Of a stretch of DNA of 64,000 nt, positions 17,527-26,693 are shown one piece after another. The notes beneath the pieces were generated by a model. The model had not been told where the DNA came from, did no database searches, and saw nothing but the letters and a program-made list of their open reading frames with translations. Source of the DNA: Oscillatoria princeps RMCB-10 (GTDB taxonomy: Bacteria > Cyanobacteriota > Cyanobacteriia > Cyanobacteriales > Oscillatoriaceae); the NCBI GenBank assembly GCA_019359235.1, contig JAHHHT010000009.1, forward strand, positions 241,177 through 305,176. The letters are read 5' to 3'. Within the stretch, counting starts at the first letter, position 1; every line of letters begins with the position of its first letter. A program made the translations under genes and the position numbers.

Positions 17527-18498
17527 TTAATACAGTCGGCTCAGCACGTAGTCAGCCAAATTAATTAGCGCCTGACGGGATTCGCAGGGGGGTAATTTGG
17601 AGATGTGCTGCACCGCCAGCCCTGCGTGGTGGGCGGCTAATTCGCGGGAGCGCTCGATGCCCTTGCTTTCTTTGACAGATGCGATCGCTTCATCGAAATC
17701 GCCCTCTTCGGAGAACTCTCCCTCGATCAGGGCTTCTAAGTAGGGCTTTTCTTGCAGGGCAAATAACACCGGCGCTGTCAGATTGCCACTTTTGAGGTCT
17801 GATGCTGCCGGTTTGCCCAAGGTTTCGGTAGAGCCGGTGAAGTCGAGTATATCATCCACCACTTGGAACGCCAGACCGAGATTGCGCCCGTAGCTGTACA
17901 AGTCAAGGGCGAGTTCAGCAGAGACTTCACTGAGTATACCGGCGGCCTTGGCGCTGTTGGCGAGCAGAGATGCCGTTTTGTAGTAACTCTTCTCCAGGTA
18001 AGCCTCGATGGACAAGCTGCTGTCAAACCGGTTCAGCCCCTGCTGAATTTCCCCTTCCGCCAGATCCATGATCACCTCTGACAGGAGTTTGACGACTTCC
18101 AGGTTATCCAGATTGGCTAAGTACCAGGAAGACTGGGCAAATAAGAAATCTCCGGCCAGCACGGCCACTCGGTTGCCAAAGCTGCTGTGAACGGTGGGAA
18201 TCCCCCGGCGGAGTTCCGATTCATCCACCACATCATCGTGCACCAAGCTGGCCGTGTGGATCATTTCTGTAATCTCGGCCAGCCGCCGGTGCCGGGGGGT
18301 AATCTCCCCATCGTGCACCGTCGCTCGCGATATCAGCAGGACAATTGCTGGCCTCAGCCGTTTTCCCGCAGATCCGAATAGGTGTTCTGCTGCTGCGAAC
18401 AGGATGGGGTGACGAGCACTTACGAGCTTTTTCAAGTTTTCTGTCAACACCCGCAAGTCTGCTTCAACCGGGTAAAATAGGGAAGTTGCTGAGGTCAT
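17527..18498 (-). CDS. sds: solanesyl (polyprenyl) diphosphate synthase
   Basis: A 323-residue trans-prenyltransferase that elongates allylic diphosphates with isopentenyl diphosphate to make the side chain of plastoquinone. Both Asp-rich motifs are intact: the first in LVHDDVVDESELRRG (about 90-105), the second in QVVDDILDFTGS (about 215-225). GSAGKRLRPAIVLL supplies the substrate-binding Lys/Arg. Length is normal. It sits downstream of murI on the same strand, but 1.9 kb of repeat-rich DNA separates them. Chain length cannot be read with certainty; solanesyl (C45) is the usual cyanobacterial product. Confidence 0.93.
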   Translation of the reverse strand: MTSATSLFYPVEADLRVLTENLKKLVSARHPILFAAAEHLFGSAGKRLRPAIVLLISRATVHDGEITPRHRRLAEITEMIHTASLVHDDVVDESELRRGIPTVHSSFGNRVAVLAGDFLFAQSSWYLANLDNLEVVKLLSEVIMDLAEGEIQQGLNRFDSSLSIEAYLEKSYYKTASLLANSAKAAGILSEVSAELALDLYSYGRNLGLAFQVVDDILDFTGSTETLGKPAASDLKSGNLTAPVLFALQEKPYLEALIEGEFSEEGDFDEAIASVKESKGIERSRELAAHHAGLAVQHISKLPPCESRQALINLADYVLSRLY

Positions 18499-18897
18499 GG
18501 ATGGGCCGACTCAGGCGTTAGTTACGAAAGTTTACATATATTGCCTTTATTTTAAGCTAACCGTCTCGGATAGGAAAGGTTTGTTTGAGGCTCGGAGCGT
18601 CCCACTCAAGCTTTGGAGGAAAATTTCTCGGCTGACCCCCCTATCCCCCCTGCCCCTTATCCCTACCGGCACCCACTGGTGCGCACCCCCGGAAGCTGAG
18701 GTGCGGCCACCGGCTTTCAGAGCAGGTGCCGGCTGTCTCTTCCCTTTGATTCAGACTGTGGACTTCGGGCGCGACGGACTTTCTTAGCCGCACAGCGGTT
18801 GTTCGAGCCGTCGAGCCGTCGAGATCCTTTCACACGCATGTTAACGCATCGCGGTTTGTGCCGAGACGAGCTTTGGACGCGGCCAACGCCCGGCAGC

Positions 18898-18927
18898 GTA
18901 GGGGCGGCCCCCCGTGGCCGCCCCTAC
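18898..18927. repeat. GTAGGGGCGGCC hairpin repeat
   Basis: A perfect 12-bp stem, GTAGGGGCGGCC/GGCCGCCCCTAC, with loop CCCCGT. The same design with variant stems occurs at 816-841, about 2025-2050, about 12010-12045 and about 24209-24240. It is a dispersed palindromic repeat, not a gene-specific terminator. Confidence 0.75.
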
Positions 18928-20031
18928 AGCCACCGCCGCCGTCCCTCTACCGTCCGCGAAACTTCTTACATCTGTATAGTTTGTGACATTTGTAACAGGC
19001 AGCACAATTCGCGCTGCCAACATCTGTTAAACTTTCGCCTTCTAGCGGTTCCTTTCTGCCGCTAAACAGCGGCAACAGCAAGCCCCTGGGATATTCCAGC
19101 TGCCTCCGCCGGCGTTGTGTAGAATTGTTAAGCAATTTTCCCAAAAGCTTGGAAAAGCGAGACAGCATGTGTTATCTTAAAGAGTAAGAATTTCAAAAAT
19201 TCCATAGATTTATCAGCGAGCAAGTTACAGGTACTACAGAACTGCCTGTTAACTGCCCGTCGCTAACCGCCCAGCGGTAAAGCGAGGGCTGGAAAAAGTC
19301 CGGAGCTGACCGGCTTGAGTGTCAGAGGGGATGCGCTGCCGGCTTTGGCCAAACGCATAACTTCAAAATGCTCGAACCAGTCCGGAAAACAGCAATTCCG
19401 TTGCTTAACCGGGCACACCGGGTTGAATCCAGTGTATTTCGAGGATGGCCGCTCAATGTAGAGAGGCAGCACCGGCGCGTCTCTAGAGCTCGGCTCACTT
19501 GAAATCCTTTGGCCCCACCCGCCGGCAGGGGGTTGGGGGATGGCGTTGCGGCCCTTAGCCTTGCGGTTTCGGCTCCCTTCCAGGCCATGAGGCATTAAAA
19601 ACGACCACCCCAGGCTCCAATGGAAAGCAGCCAACTCGCTCCCCTTTCCTTCCAGCGGCTTCCGCCATCGCGGGATGGTCGTGGGAGGGACTGCGGGATT
19701 GAGGTGAAAGCTCAGTCTTGGGGGGGAAAAAAATGATAGCGGTTCAAACTGGATTGGACAGTTCCTGAGCTGTTTAAGGTTGGGAAGCGAGCCACGAGCG
19801 AGTGAGCGCGAGGATTTCCGAGGTTGGGCCACCGCTGGTACCCGGGATACCCGGGTAAGTGTTTCTGGGTTTTAGGCAATTGGCAGATAGATTTGCCGGA
19901 GACAGCCATGTTTCTGCAGGTTCCTGTGGCAAGAGAGCATTCTGAGCCGGTGCATGGTTCAGTTTGCTCTCGAACCTTTTTCGCGTGGATTTAGATTAAC
20001 CTCTCCCTCCTGACAACGCACGGGCCGTACT

Positions 20032-20136
20032 ATGACTTACCATGATATTCCTTTGATTATTCCGATTCTGGCCACGGGTTATTTGTTAACGATTTATGTT
20101 TTGTTGAGTTTTGCTCAAAGAAACGCTAGAGTGTAA
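20032..20136 (+). CDS. candidate 34-residue single-helix membrane protein
   Basis: An ATG-started 34-codon frame with a polar N-terminus (MTYHDIP), one hydrophobic helix (LIIPILATGYLLTIYVLLSF) and a basic tail (AQRNARV). The composition resembles the tiny single-helix subunits of cyanobacterial photosynthetic and NDH-1 complexes, but I cannot match it to psbX/Y/M, petL/M/N or ndhP/Q from memory. There is no strong ribosome-binding motif, which is common in cyanobacteria. It stands alone on the plus strand in a gene-poor gap. Confidence 0.45.
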   Translation: MTYHDIPLIIPILATGYLLTIYVLLSFAQRNARV

Positions 20137-20234
20137 AACTAACCCAAATGTTCGCAGCCCGAGTCGTGTGGGCCGGCAGTGGCAGGCCCCGGCCACTCCC
20201 TCCGCGACCGCAGGCTTGGGCCAAAAATTGCTCG

Positions 20235-20317
20235 CCAGTTCCTTTAAGGACAGTCACAAGTGACAAGAAAAAAGCAACCTCTTTTCTCGTCACTGGTTAC
20301 TGCCGTGCGGGAACTGG
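20235..20317. terminator. long nested inverted repeat downstream of murI
   Basis: The outer arms CCAGTTCC/GGAACTGG (20235-20242 and 20310-20317) enclose an inner stem GTGACAAGAAAA/TTTTCTCGTCAC (20260-20293, one mismatch). It lies about 120 bp past the murI stop codon. It could terminate murI transcription or be a dispersed repeat. Confidence 0.45.
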
Positions 20318-20433
20318 TGTCCCGTCGAGAGGTTGGAGTGTGCCGGCCCGCACTAGGATTTCAACTGTCAGGCGAATTGCTTTGGCGGGACGAATCAAGA
20401 GCGGACAAGCGGGAGAGCGTTCCCGGCAGGCGC

Positions 20434-21306
20434 TTATTCCCCAGATTCTAGGGGCACCGGCTGACACAGTGGAACGGGCAAAGACACCTTTTCCACAGAA
20501 GGCGTGTGACCGAGCCACTGCACGGACAGTTGGGCAAACTGTTGCGGACTGCCGCTGACACCGAATCGGGTGGGCAGGGGCGGGCGGGTGTTGCGCAGTC
20601 CCAGCAGCTCCAGTTCGCGGGCGGCGGCGGCTACCACATGCACAGCCGGATCGACAAGGCGCACGCTGTCCGGCACAATCGAGCGCAGCACCGGCCCCAA
20701 GAGGGGATAGTGGGTGCAGCCATAGATCAGGGTGTCAATCTGCTGCTGCAGGAGTGGGGCGAGATATTCTCGCGCCACTTCGCAGGTGTAGGGGTCATCG
20801 ATGCGGCCTTGCTCGATCAGGGGGACAAACGTCGGACAGCCGACTTGCCAGACAGCGACCGCCGGGTCCATCTCTAAAATAGCCCGCCGGTAGGCATTGC
20901 TGGCTGCCGTGGCGGGGGTGGCGATCACCCCAATCCGGCGACCTTTCTCAACAGCAGCGCGGGCACCGGGGAGGATAACCCCCAAAATGGGGACGCTGAA
21001 CTCAGAGCGCACGGCCTCCAGGGCCAGGGCTGAACTGGTGTTGCAGGCCATAATCACCATTTTAACCCGCTGCTGCACCATCCAGGTGAGGATCTCGCGC
21101 ACGAACTGCAAAATCTCACCGGGAGAGCGAGTTCCGTAAGGCAGCCGCGCCGTATCCCCAAAGTAAAGGATAGATTCACTGGGCAGCTGCCGGTAGAGCT
21201 CTCTGAGAACGGTGAGCCCGCCCACGCCGCTGTCGAAAATCCCAATTCGGGCCCGTGATGGTTCCTCACTGAAAGATTCGGGATAGAGGATGCTAGATGA
21301 ATTCAT
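20434..21306 (-). CDS. murI: glutamate racemase
   Basis: A 290-residue enzyme that converts L- to D-glutamate for peptidoglycan. Family motifs are intact: IGIFDSGVGGLTVL near the N-terminus (catalytic Asp), YFGDTARLPYGTRS, the first catalytic Cys in MACNTSSA, and the second in YGCTHYPLL. Length is slightly above the usual 265-280 because of a C-terminal tail. It lies 68 bp downstream of the amidase gene on the same strand, and both serve cell-wall metabolism, so co-transcription is likely. Confidence 0.96.
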   Translation of the reverse strand: MNSSSILYPESFSEEPSRARIGIFDSGVGGLTVLRELYRQLPSESILYFGDTARLPYGTRSPGEILQFVREILTWMVQQRVKMVIMACNTSSALALEAVRSEFSVPILGVILPGARAAVEKGRRIGVIATPATAASNAYRRAILEMDPAVAVWQVGCPTFVPLIEQGRIDDPYTCEVAREYLAPLLQQQIDTLIYGCTHYPLLGPVLRSIVPDSVRLVDPAVHVVAAAARELELLGLRNTRPPLPTRFGVSGSPQQFAQLSVQWLGHTPSVEKVSLPVPLCQPVPLESGE

Positions 21307-21374
21307 GCCGTCTTCTGAGTTGTGACTTCTTTAGTTGTGAGTTGAAAACCACGGGTTGTCGCCTGAGCTACCAC

Positions 21375-23147
21375 CTATCTATTTTGCTGGATGTACTGGA
21401 GGATGCCTTGAGTAATCGCTTCTGCCAATCGCTGCCGGTAAGCGGAATTGGCCAGTCTGGGCGCATCTTCAGCGCCGGTGACAAAACCCAATTCCAGTAA
21501 AACAGCCGGCATAGAAGTCTTGCGCAAGACGTAAAATCTGGCCTGCCGCACCCGGCGGTCGCGAGCGCCGGTGGCTTGCAGGAGACTGTTGTGGATGGTG
21601 CGGGCCAGGCGCTCGCCGCTGGCGTAATAATACGTCTCGATGCCATTGACATCCGGGCGGCTCATATCAATGGAATTGGCGTGGATGCTGACAAACAAAT
21701 TGGCATTCACCCGATCGGCCATCTGCACCCTCGGTTCGAGCTCGATTTCCCGGTCATCCTGTCGGGTCAAAACGGCTTGCACGCCCTGTTGCTCCAGCAG
21801 TGCGGCCACCTGTCGCGAGATGTCCATAACAATGTCCGCCTCTTGCAGGCCGCCAATGCCCACCGCACCCACATCTCGCCCTCCATGTCCGGGATCGACG
21901 ACCACCACGACGCGCCCGCTGGGAATGCGGGGGGAATCGGAAGAGGGATAATTGGTTGTGGGGGCCGGCTGGGAGACGCTGCCTGCCGGTTGCAGCTGCA
22001 GGACTAGCATTTGGCTGCCCGGCTGGTTGATTTGGGTAATCTGCGCCCAGGAGGCCGGTTGGACTTGAATGACGACGGTTTGCGCATCTGCCTGTTTCAC
22101 CCCCACCTTTGACACCAAAGTTCTGAAATTTGTGCGGGGGGTTCTGACGCGCTGGCCGAGTCGAGCTGAGGGAATTCTAATCTCGTAGAAGCTGGATGAC
22201 GGGTCCCAGTCGCTGGTGTAGGTAAACGGACCGTCAGTTTTGATTAACAGTTGCGAGCCGCCGACGAGCTCGACCGACTCAATGGTGGCGAGTTGAGTGT
22301 CACTCTGCCTCCCGTAGGATTGTGGCTGACTGGCAAAGGTGGAGCCACCGCCTGCGCCTGAGTCTTTGGGCAAGACGATCACTCCGCCCAAGTTGGTGGC
22401 TGTTGCCTGCCAGTCGGCGCTGGTGTTGGTGACATTGAGCGTGACGCGAGCCACCGGCGGTGAGCTTTGGATTTGGCTGACTTGCACTTGTGCGATGCCA
22501 TTGCTGTTGACTGCCAAATCGAGCCCTTGCACCTGGGGATTAACGGCTGTCCCCGGCAGGTCTATGCTGACAGTAGCGCGATCTCGACTCCGCTGCACTT
22601 GAATATCTGGCTGCTGGCCGCTGGTGCGAATGAACAGTCCATCTGGGGTGGCCCGCACGTTTTCCAGCCGCGTCAGCGCTCCTGCCATGTCTGCCGTCGT
22701 CTCCTGCGCCAGTGCCTGTTCTGTATTTTCCAGGGGGGAAAGACTGGAGGCATCCGCGACCGGTTGGGGAGTTGGCAGCTGTACAGTCCACTGGTTCGCA
22801 GTTGCCCCCCGGAACAGGATTTTCTGGGGGTCTAGGGTGTAACCGGGACTCAGTTCAATCACCAGGCGGGTCGTCTGCGGGTCAAACTGCCCCACCCGCA
22901 CACTCGAAATCGCGCCTCCCACCGGCTGGTTCACCGGGAGGCGGTTGAGCCTGATACCGGGCAAGTCAATCACCAAACGAGTCGGGTTGCCCATCAGCTG
23001 GGCCCGGGGTTGAACGCCGGCGTCCGTGGTAATGTACAGCCGGTTGGCATTTGCGTCAAACCGCCAAGATTGCAGGTTAGCTGCTTCGGCAGGAGTTGAC
23101 AGCAAAAATACGGTAGAAAAACTGGGTACTATCCAGTGGAATCTCAC
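21375..23147 (-). CDS. amiC: N-acetylmuramoyl-L-alanine amidase with AMIN domains
   Basis: A 590-residue exported amidase that cleaves peptide stems from glycan strands. An N-terminal signal peptide (residues 1-22, ending TPAEA) is followed by two AMIN-type strand-rich regions (about 25-125 and 165-395) with Gln/Ser-rich linkers. The C-terminal Amidase_3 domain (about 412-588) has the first zinc ligand His421 in DPGHGGRD, a Glu in GGLQEADIVMD, a His in FVSIHANS and a late Glu in LLELGFVTG. The domain order matches AmiC of filamentous cyanobacteria, where such amidases drill the septal nanopores for cell-cell communication. Only one copy is present here, whereas Anabaena has two in tandem. Confidence 0.93.
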   Translation of the reverse strand: MRFHWIVPSFSTVFLLSTPAEAANLQSWRFDANANRLYITTDAGVQPRAQLMGNPTRLVIDLPGIRLNRLPVNQPVGGAISSVRVGQFDPQTTRLVIELSPGYTLDPQKILFRGATANQWTVQLPTPQPVADASSLSPLENTEQALAQETTADMAGALTRLENVRATPDGLFIRTSGQQPDIQVQRSRDRATVSIDLPGTAVNPQVQGLDLAVNSNGIAQVQVSQIQSSPPVARVTLNVTNTSADWQATATNLGGVIVLPKDSGAGGGSTFASQPQSYGRQSDTQLATIESVELVGGSQLLIKTDGPFTYTSDWDPSSSFYEIRIPSARLGQRVRTPRTNFRTLVSKVGVKQADAQTVVIQVQPASWAQITQINQPGSQMLVLQLQPAGSVSQPAPTTNYPSSDSPRIPSGRVVVVVDPGHGGRDVGAVGIGGLQEADIVMDISRQVAALLEQQGVQAVLTRQDDREIELEPRVQMADRVNANLFVSIHANSIDMSRPDVNGIETYYYASGERLARTIHNSLLQATGARDRRVRQARFYVLRKTSMPAVLLELGFVTGAEDAPRLANSAYRQRLAEAITQGILQYIQQNR

Positions 23148-24156
23148 AACACCTTCTCCTTGTTCGCTAGCTCGCGCGAATGGTCTTTCCCTTGGGGAAA
23201 ATTAATAAGATAGAGCAATGCACCCCCACAGACCGCCCCCTGGTGCGGAGGCTTCACACAACTTAAGACGCTCGTTGAAAAATACCATGACTCGGCTTGA
23301 ATTGTAGCGTCAAGGGCCCAATTTCTCGCAAATTGGGTTGGCGTGGCAGCAACTGGCCGCAATCTACCTGACATCTGTTTCCCACAACTCACTGACATAT
23401 GGCTCCACGTTACTCTTCATGCCGAGCAATCCGCTGTCCCAAGCAGCCAGTTTCCAGTGAGGCTGGGGCACTCAAGCCTTTCGGGACTGGAGCGAGGGTT
23501 GCCTCACCGGCCACACTCCAGGGGCGCGGGGGTTAGGGGCACTTTGGGCAAGTTGCAACGACTGAAGTGAGAAGGGAGAAATTTGTTTCCCCCTTCTCGC
23601 GGAAAGCCTCTGTCCTTTTGCCAGCCGGTCGAAACGGTTTTCACCCCCACTCCTGTGCCATCCGCCTAAAAATCCTGCTTTTATTTCTGATATCTTACCG
23701 TCCTGAGCCTTCCGTGACGCTGCCCGCCACCCGCCTGACGCTGCCGTGCTCTTCTGAGGCAGATTCCACCTGAGTGAGGTGCGGCCAAGATATTATGCTT
23801 TTAATCTGCTTATCGCAGTAAGGGAAAGCGCCACATAAGCCATTATATAGGCTAAGGCTGGGAATGCGGCAATTGATATGAATAGAAAATAAAATGCGCA
23901 GCTGCTTCTTTCTCCCCCCCTTGCCCCCCCTAAAAAAGGGAGGAAAGAATTTAGCCTCCCCTGTCGGAGCCATCGCGCTGTGGCTGCCCCGAAATACTTG
24001 CAGGGGCAATCCCCCTGCGGTTGTCCGCCGGCACACGGTCTGTCTCCGCCCGGTCACGGCCCTCCAGCCCTATCATCCGGGGCTGCTGTGCAGCGCCCCA
24101 CAACACCGGCAGGAGAACCGTTCTAGAAAAATTTACATTTTTAGATAGCTTTCCAA

Positions 24157-24272
24157 TATAGCGTGCCATAATACATCACTCGTCTAAATGATTGGCGCAA
24201 CCTCCGTGGGTAGGGGCAGCCACGGGGGGACTGACCCTACAGGAATTGTCCAAACGATTTAGACGCGCTATA
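24157..24272. repeat. family-D miniature inverted-repeat element
   Basis: About 116 bp. The left arm contains TATAGCG and GTCTAAATGATTGGCGCAA. The right arm is TTGTCCAAACGATTTAGAC followed by GCGCTATA. The centre contains a GTAGGGGCAG...CTGACCCTAC dyad. A second copy is at 49223-49328. Confidence 0.7.
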
Positions 24273-24309
24273 GTACCATTCGTTCAGTTTTGTGAAAGCC
24301 GCGCCGGCA

Positions 24310-24517
24310 GGGCTAAAGCCCAACTGCAAACTTTAGGGCTAAAGCCCAACTACAAACTCTTGGGCTAAAGCCCAACTACAAACTCTTGGGCTAAAGCCCC
24401 ACTACAAACTTTAGGGCTAAAGCCCAACTACAAACTTTAGGGCTAAAGCCCAACTGCAAACTTTAGGGCTAAAGCCCAACTGCAAACTTTAGGGCTAAAG
24501 CCCAACTACAAACCCGG
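24310..24517. repeat. 26-bp x 8 tandem array with GGGCTAAAGCCC dyads
   Basis: GGGCTAAAGCCC begins at 24310, 24336, 24362, 24388, 24414, 24440, 24466 and 24492, an exact 26-bp period. The linkers are AACTACAAACTTTA or variants (ACTGC for ACTAC; CTCTTG for CTTTAG; one CCCC). The array ends a few bases before the 3' end of yidD (minus strand), so it lies directly downstream of that gene. Each dyad could form a small hairpin. Confidence 0.95.
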
Positions 24518-24524
24518 AAGTGCC

Positions 24525-24782
24525 TCAGGGGGTGCTGTCGTCTCGTGTTTTTTCTGCGGCGGTTTCAGCAGCTTCCGGCACGGGATCGTAACCGCCGGCA
24601 TGGAAGGGATGGCAGCGCAAGATTCGCTTAATACCCATCCACCCGCCGCGCCACGGGCCAAACCGCTCGATGGCTTGCAGAGCGTACTGGGAGCAGGTGG
24701 GCTGAAACCGGCAGACGGGGGGAAACAGGGGTGAAATGAATATTCGATAGCCGCGAATTAGCCCCATGAGCAATACTTTCAC
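24525..24782 (-). CDS. yidD: membrane protein insertion efficiency factor YidD
   Basis: An 85-residue member of the YidD family, which assists YidC-dependent insertion of inner-membrane proteins. Signature segments are [31 protein letters not shown] and [17 protein letters not shown], including the conserved Cys residues. The GTG start at 24782 is supported by an excellent GGAGG motif six bases upstream. It follows acyP by 26 bp and is probably co-transcribed with it. Confidence 0.95.
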   Translation of the reverse strand: MKVLLMGLIRGYRIFISPLFPPVCRFQPTCSQYALQAIERFGPWRGGWMGIKRILRCHPFHAGGYDPVPEAAETAAEKTRDDSTP

Positions 24783-24808
24783 CTGCTACCTCCTCTTAGT
24801 AATTAGAA

Positions 24809-25123
24809 TTAATCGCGGCTGGAACGGGTCTGCCGCGTAATTTCAAACTTCGGCAGCCCTTGCGGCTCCTCCCACTCAACGGTGACATTTTTGACGATAG
24901 CAGCTCGGGGCCCCCGGTGACACCAGCGAATCATGGCTTCCACATCTTCCTTGGTTCCTTCAAAGACGGCTTCCACACCTCCGTCGGGAAGGTTGCGCAC
25001 CCAGCCGGTGACTCCCTGCTGGCTCGCCTCATCCAAGGTTGAGAACCGGTAGCCGACTCCTTGCACTCTCCCGGAAACTGTAACGCGGGCGCGGACTGGC
25101 TGCGGCGGTGATGGGTTCTGCAT
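24809..25123 (-). CDS. acyP: acylphosphatase
   Basis: A 104-residue enzyme that hydrolyses carboxyl-phosphate bonds of acyl phosphates. The catalytic motif VSGRVQGVGYRFST (phosphate-binding Arg in GYR) and the catalytic Asn in GWVRNLPDGGVEAVFEG are intact. The ATG at 25123 gives the usual length with a short Pro-rich N-terminal extension. The open frame continues about 120 codons further upstream without resemblance to the family, so the shorter start is chosen. Confidence 0.93.
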   Translation of the reverse strand: MQNPSPPQPVRARVTVSGRVQGVGYRFSTLDEASQQGVTGWVRNLPDGGVEAVFEGTKEDVEAMIRWCHRGPRAAIVKNVTVEWEEPQGLPKFEITRQTRSSRD

Positions 25124-25238
25124 TGGTGTGCGGTCTGGATCTCTGGTTGCTTTGAATTCGATTTTAATGGGTAAGTAAAGTTTTGGAAAGATGGCTGTCT
25201 GATGTTTTCTGGATATCTGGCCAATTTGCCGGCTGCCG

Positions 25239-25870
25239 GTGGGCTCGCCGAAGAGTGCCGGTGCTGCTGTTTCAACGATTCCAGGTGCCGCCGGCTGGCT
25301 GGTGCCAGCTGCTCTGTTGGGGATATATGCGCTGATTGCGCTGCCGGTTGGGTTTAAGCTGGGTTTGATCCACGTTGAGGTTATAAAATCCTGGCCAGCG
25401 GTTGCCAAGATCGTGGCGGGTTCTTTTCTGATGCCCGGTGTGTCTGTGGCGGAGCATCCCGGTTGTGCGAGGAAGCCCAAATAAATGCAATAATGATTTC
25501 AGCCGGGGGTAGGAGGAGCATATTTTTGGCCAGCTGAATCCCGGAAACGGGATTGAAACAGAGGAGCTTTTTTTTCGCGTTTTGCTCCTCCCTCACCCCT
25601 CAGAAAATGCTTCCCTGGGGGCGCAGTGGCTTTGGGGTTGTGTGAGGCAAGGCGCTTTTTGTGGTATACCATCCGCTCAATATTTTCGCAGCCCGACACG
25701 ACAGGATTTTCAGGACTCCTGTTTTTCTCTTCTCCGCAGCGCTTTTGGGGGTTGCCTGTACTGTGGCGTATCTGCACACCGGCTCTCTGTGGGTGCCGGT
25801 GGTGATTCACTGGATAATTGTGGCGGTCTGGCTGGTGTTACTCTGTGGGTACAAAAAGCTGTATCCTTGA
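25239..25870 (+). pseudogene. CPBP-family intramembrane protease, interrupted
   Basis: The 5' fragment (to about 25445) encodes membrane segments and ends FLMPGVS. After an insertion of about 115 bp, the sequence resumes at 25561 as EELFFRVLLLPHPSENASLGAQWLWG, the first catalytic motif (EExxxR) of glutamic-type CPBP proteases. A second, +1 frameshift at about 25645-25652 separates this from the last part (VVYHPLNIFAARHDR, then HTGSLWVPVVIHW, the third motif) ending at 25870. The insertion falls exactly between the Ser and the first catalytic Glu. Two independent lesions indicate a dead gene. The true 5' end is not clear. Confidence 0.85.
25452..25559. mobile_element. 108-bp dispersed repeat inserted in the CPBP gene (copy 1)
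   Basis: Starts GAGCATCCCGGTTGTGC and ends GGAAACGGGATTGAAAC. The copy at 63854-63961 has the same ends and the same 108-bp length, and is about 90% identical by eye. The ends form a loose inverted repeat (ATCCCGgTT against AATCCCGtTT). The insertion here disrupts a coding sequence, so the element has moved. It has no coding capacity of its own, and its mobilising enzyme is unknown. Confidence 0.75.
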
Positions 25871-26076
25871 CGGGGGGAGAAGTGTGCCGGTGGGAATCCC
25901 GTCCGGCGCGGGCGGTAACCCCACCCCCCAACCCCCTCCCCGCCAGCGGGGAGGGGGAGTTAGACTGAAGTCTATTCTAGTAGAATATGAGTAAAAAGAG
26001 GGGCAAATGTTTTAATTTTAATTAAGCACACTTAAGAAGTAATAAAGAAGTAAAGGCTAACAACTCACAGCTGCTT

Positions 26077-26454
26077 ATGTCTGATTTACCCGCACTGAAT
26101 AATGAGACGATTTGGGCGATTATCAAGGAGGAACTTGATGACGCTACGGTGAGCCGGCTGGTGTGGCACTGTCTGGGCTACCGCTATGACGCTTCCGCCG
26201 GCAAGTGGGACGCTTCGGGCGTGGCTCCTGAATGGCGGGATGAGTACCCAGAACCGCCGGATTTTATTGACAGCCGACCGGCTACGGTGAAGCTGACTCG
26301 CTCGATTCCTGCGCCTAACAAGCAGCTGCTGAAAGAACAGCTGGGGTTTAAGGGCTACAAATTGGGCGAGTTTGGCCCCCGGCAGACTCGGCGGGCGACG
26401 ATGGCTAACTGGCTGTTGAGCTATATGGCTAGTGGCAAAAGCGCGGAACTTTGA
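26077..26454 (+). CDS. DUF1823 family protein
   Basis: A 125-residue protein recognised as DUF1823, a small soluble family found in cyanobacteria and plastid-bearing eukaryotes, of unknown function. Conserved stretches are ETIWAIIKEELDDATVS, RLVWHCLGYRYD, GVAPEWRDEYPEPPDFIDSR and GPRQTRRATMANWLLSY. Length is typical. No neighbour suggests a pathway. A GGGGAGGGGG-type hairpin repeat lies about 120 bp upstream (25932-25957). Confidence 0.93.
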   Translation: MSDLPALNNETIWAIIKEELDDATVSRLVWHCLGYRYDASAGKWDASGVAPEWRDEYPEPPDFIDSRPATVKLTRSIPAPNKQLLKEQLGFKGYKLGEFGPRQTRRATMANWLLSYMASGKSAEL

Positions 26455-26693
26455 CTCGCTGATCCAGGTGCTTGCGGCGAAAAGTTATCGCGGTTTTCTC
26501 TGGTGCTGAATACAACTTGTGACGGGAAATGTGCTATGCTATCAATAGCGTCCCGCTGGTTTGTAGGACTTCGTATCAGGGATTGAAATTCTCGGGACGC
26601 TCGGTTTGGCTGAGCCTTCCAACCGGCGTTCGGCGGCGGGGACTCTCACCCGCCCCAGAGAGCGCGGGAACGAGAATTGTGGGGGAAACTTTG

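Larger units (their letters stand above)
18499..20433. other. 1.9-kb gene-poor region between murI and sds
   Basis: Apart from a candidate 34-residue membrane peptide (20032-20136) and two inverted repeats (18898-18927 and 20235-20317), nothing convincing is present. Long open frames on both strands around 19260-19900 are Pro/Arg/Ser-rich, lack ribosome-binding motifs and match no family. The gap is unusually long for this gene cluster. Confidence 0.5.
23148..24524. other. gene-poor region with an element and a tandem array
   Basis: No gene supported; open frames are short and low in complexity. It contains a family-D element (24157-24272) and an 8-unit 26-bp array (24310-24517). A CCCCCCTAAAAAAGGGAGG stretch near 23926-23944 could form a weak hairpin. 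Confidence 0.5.

Noticed and set aside
19263..19832. Possible 189-codon gene between murI and sds
   Set aside because: Pro/Ser/Arg-rich, without ribosome-binding motif, conserved segment or plausible fold.
25124..25480. N-terminal extension of acylphosphatase by about 120 residues
   Set aside because: The extension overlaps the CPBP pseudogene on the other strand, has no similarity to the family, and the shorter start gives the normal length.
25540..25560. Orphan CRISPR repeat (GGAAACGGGATTGAAAC resembles the end of some cyanobacterial CRISPR repeats)
   Set aside because: It occurs once per locus, at the end of a 108-bp dispersed repeat found twice; there is no second repeat unit or spacer.
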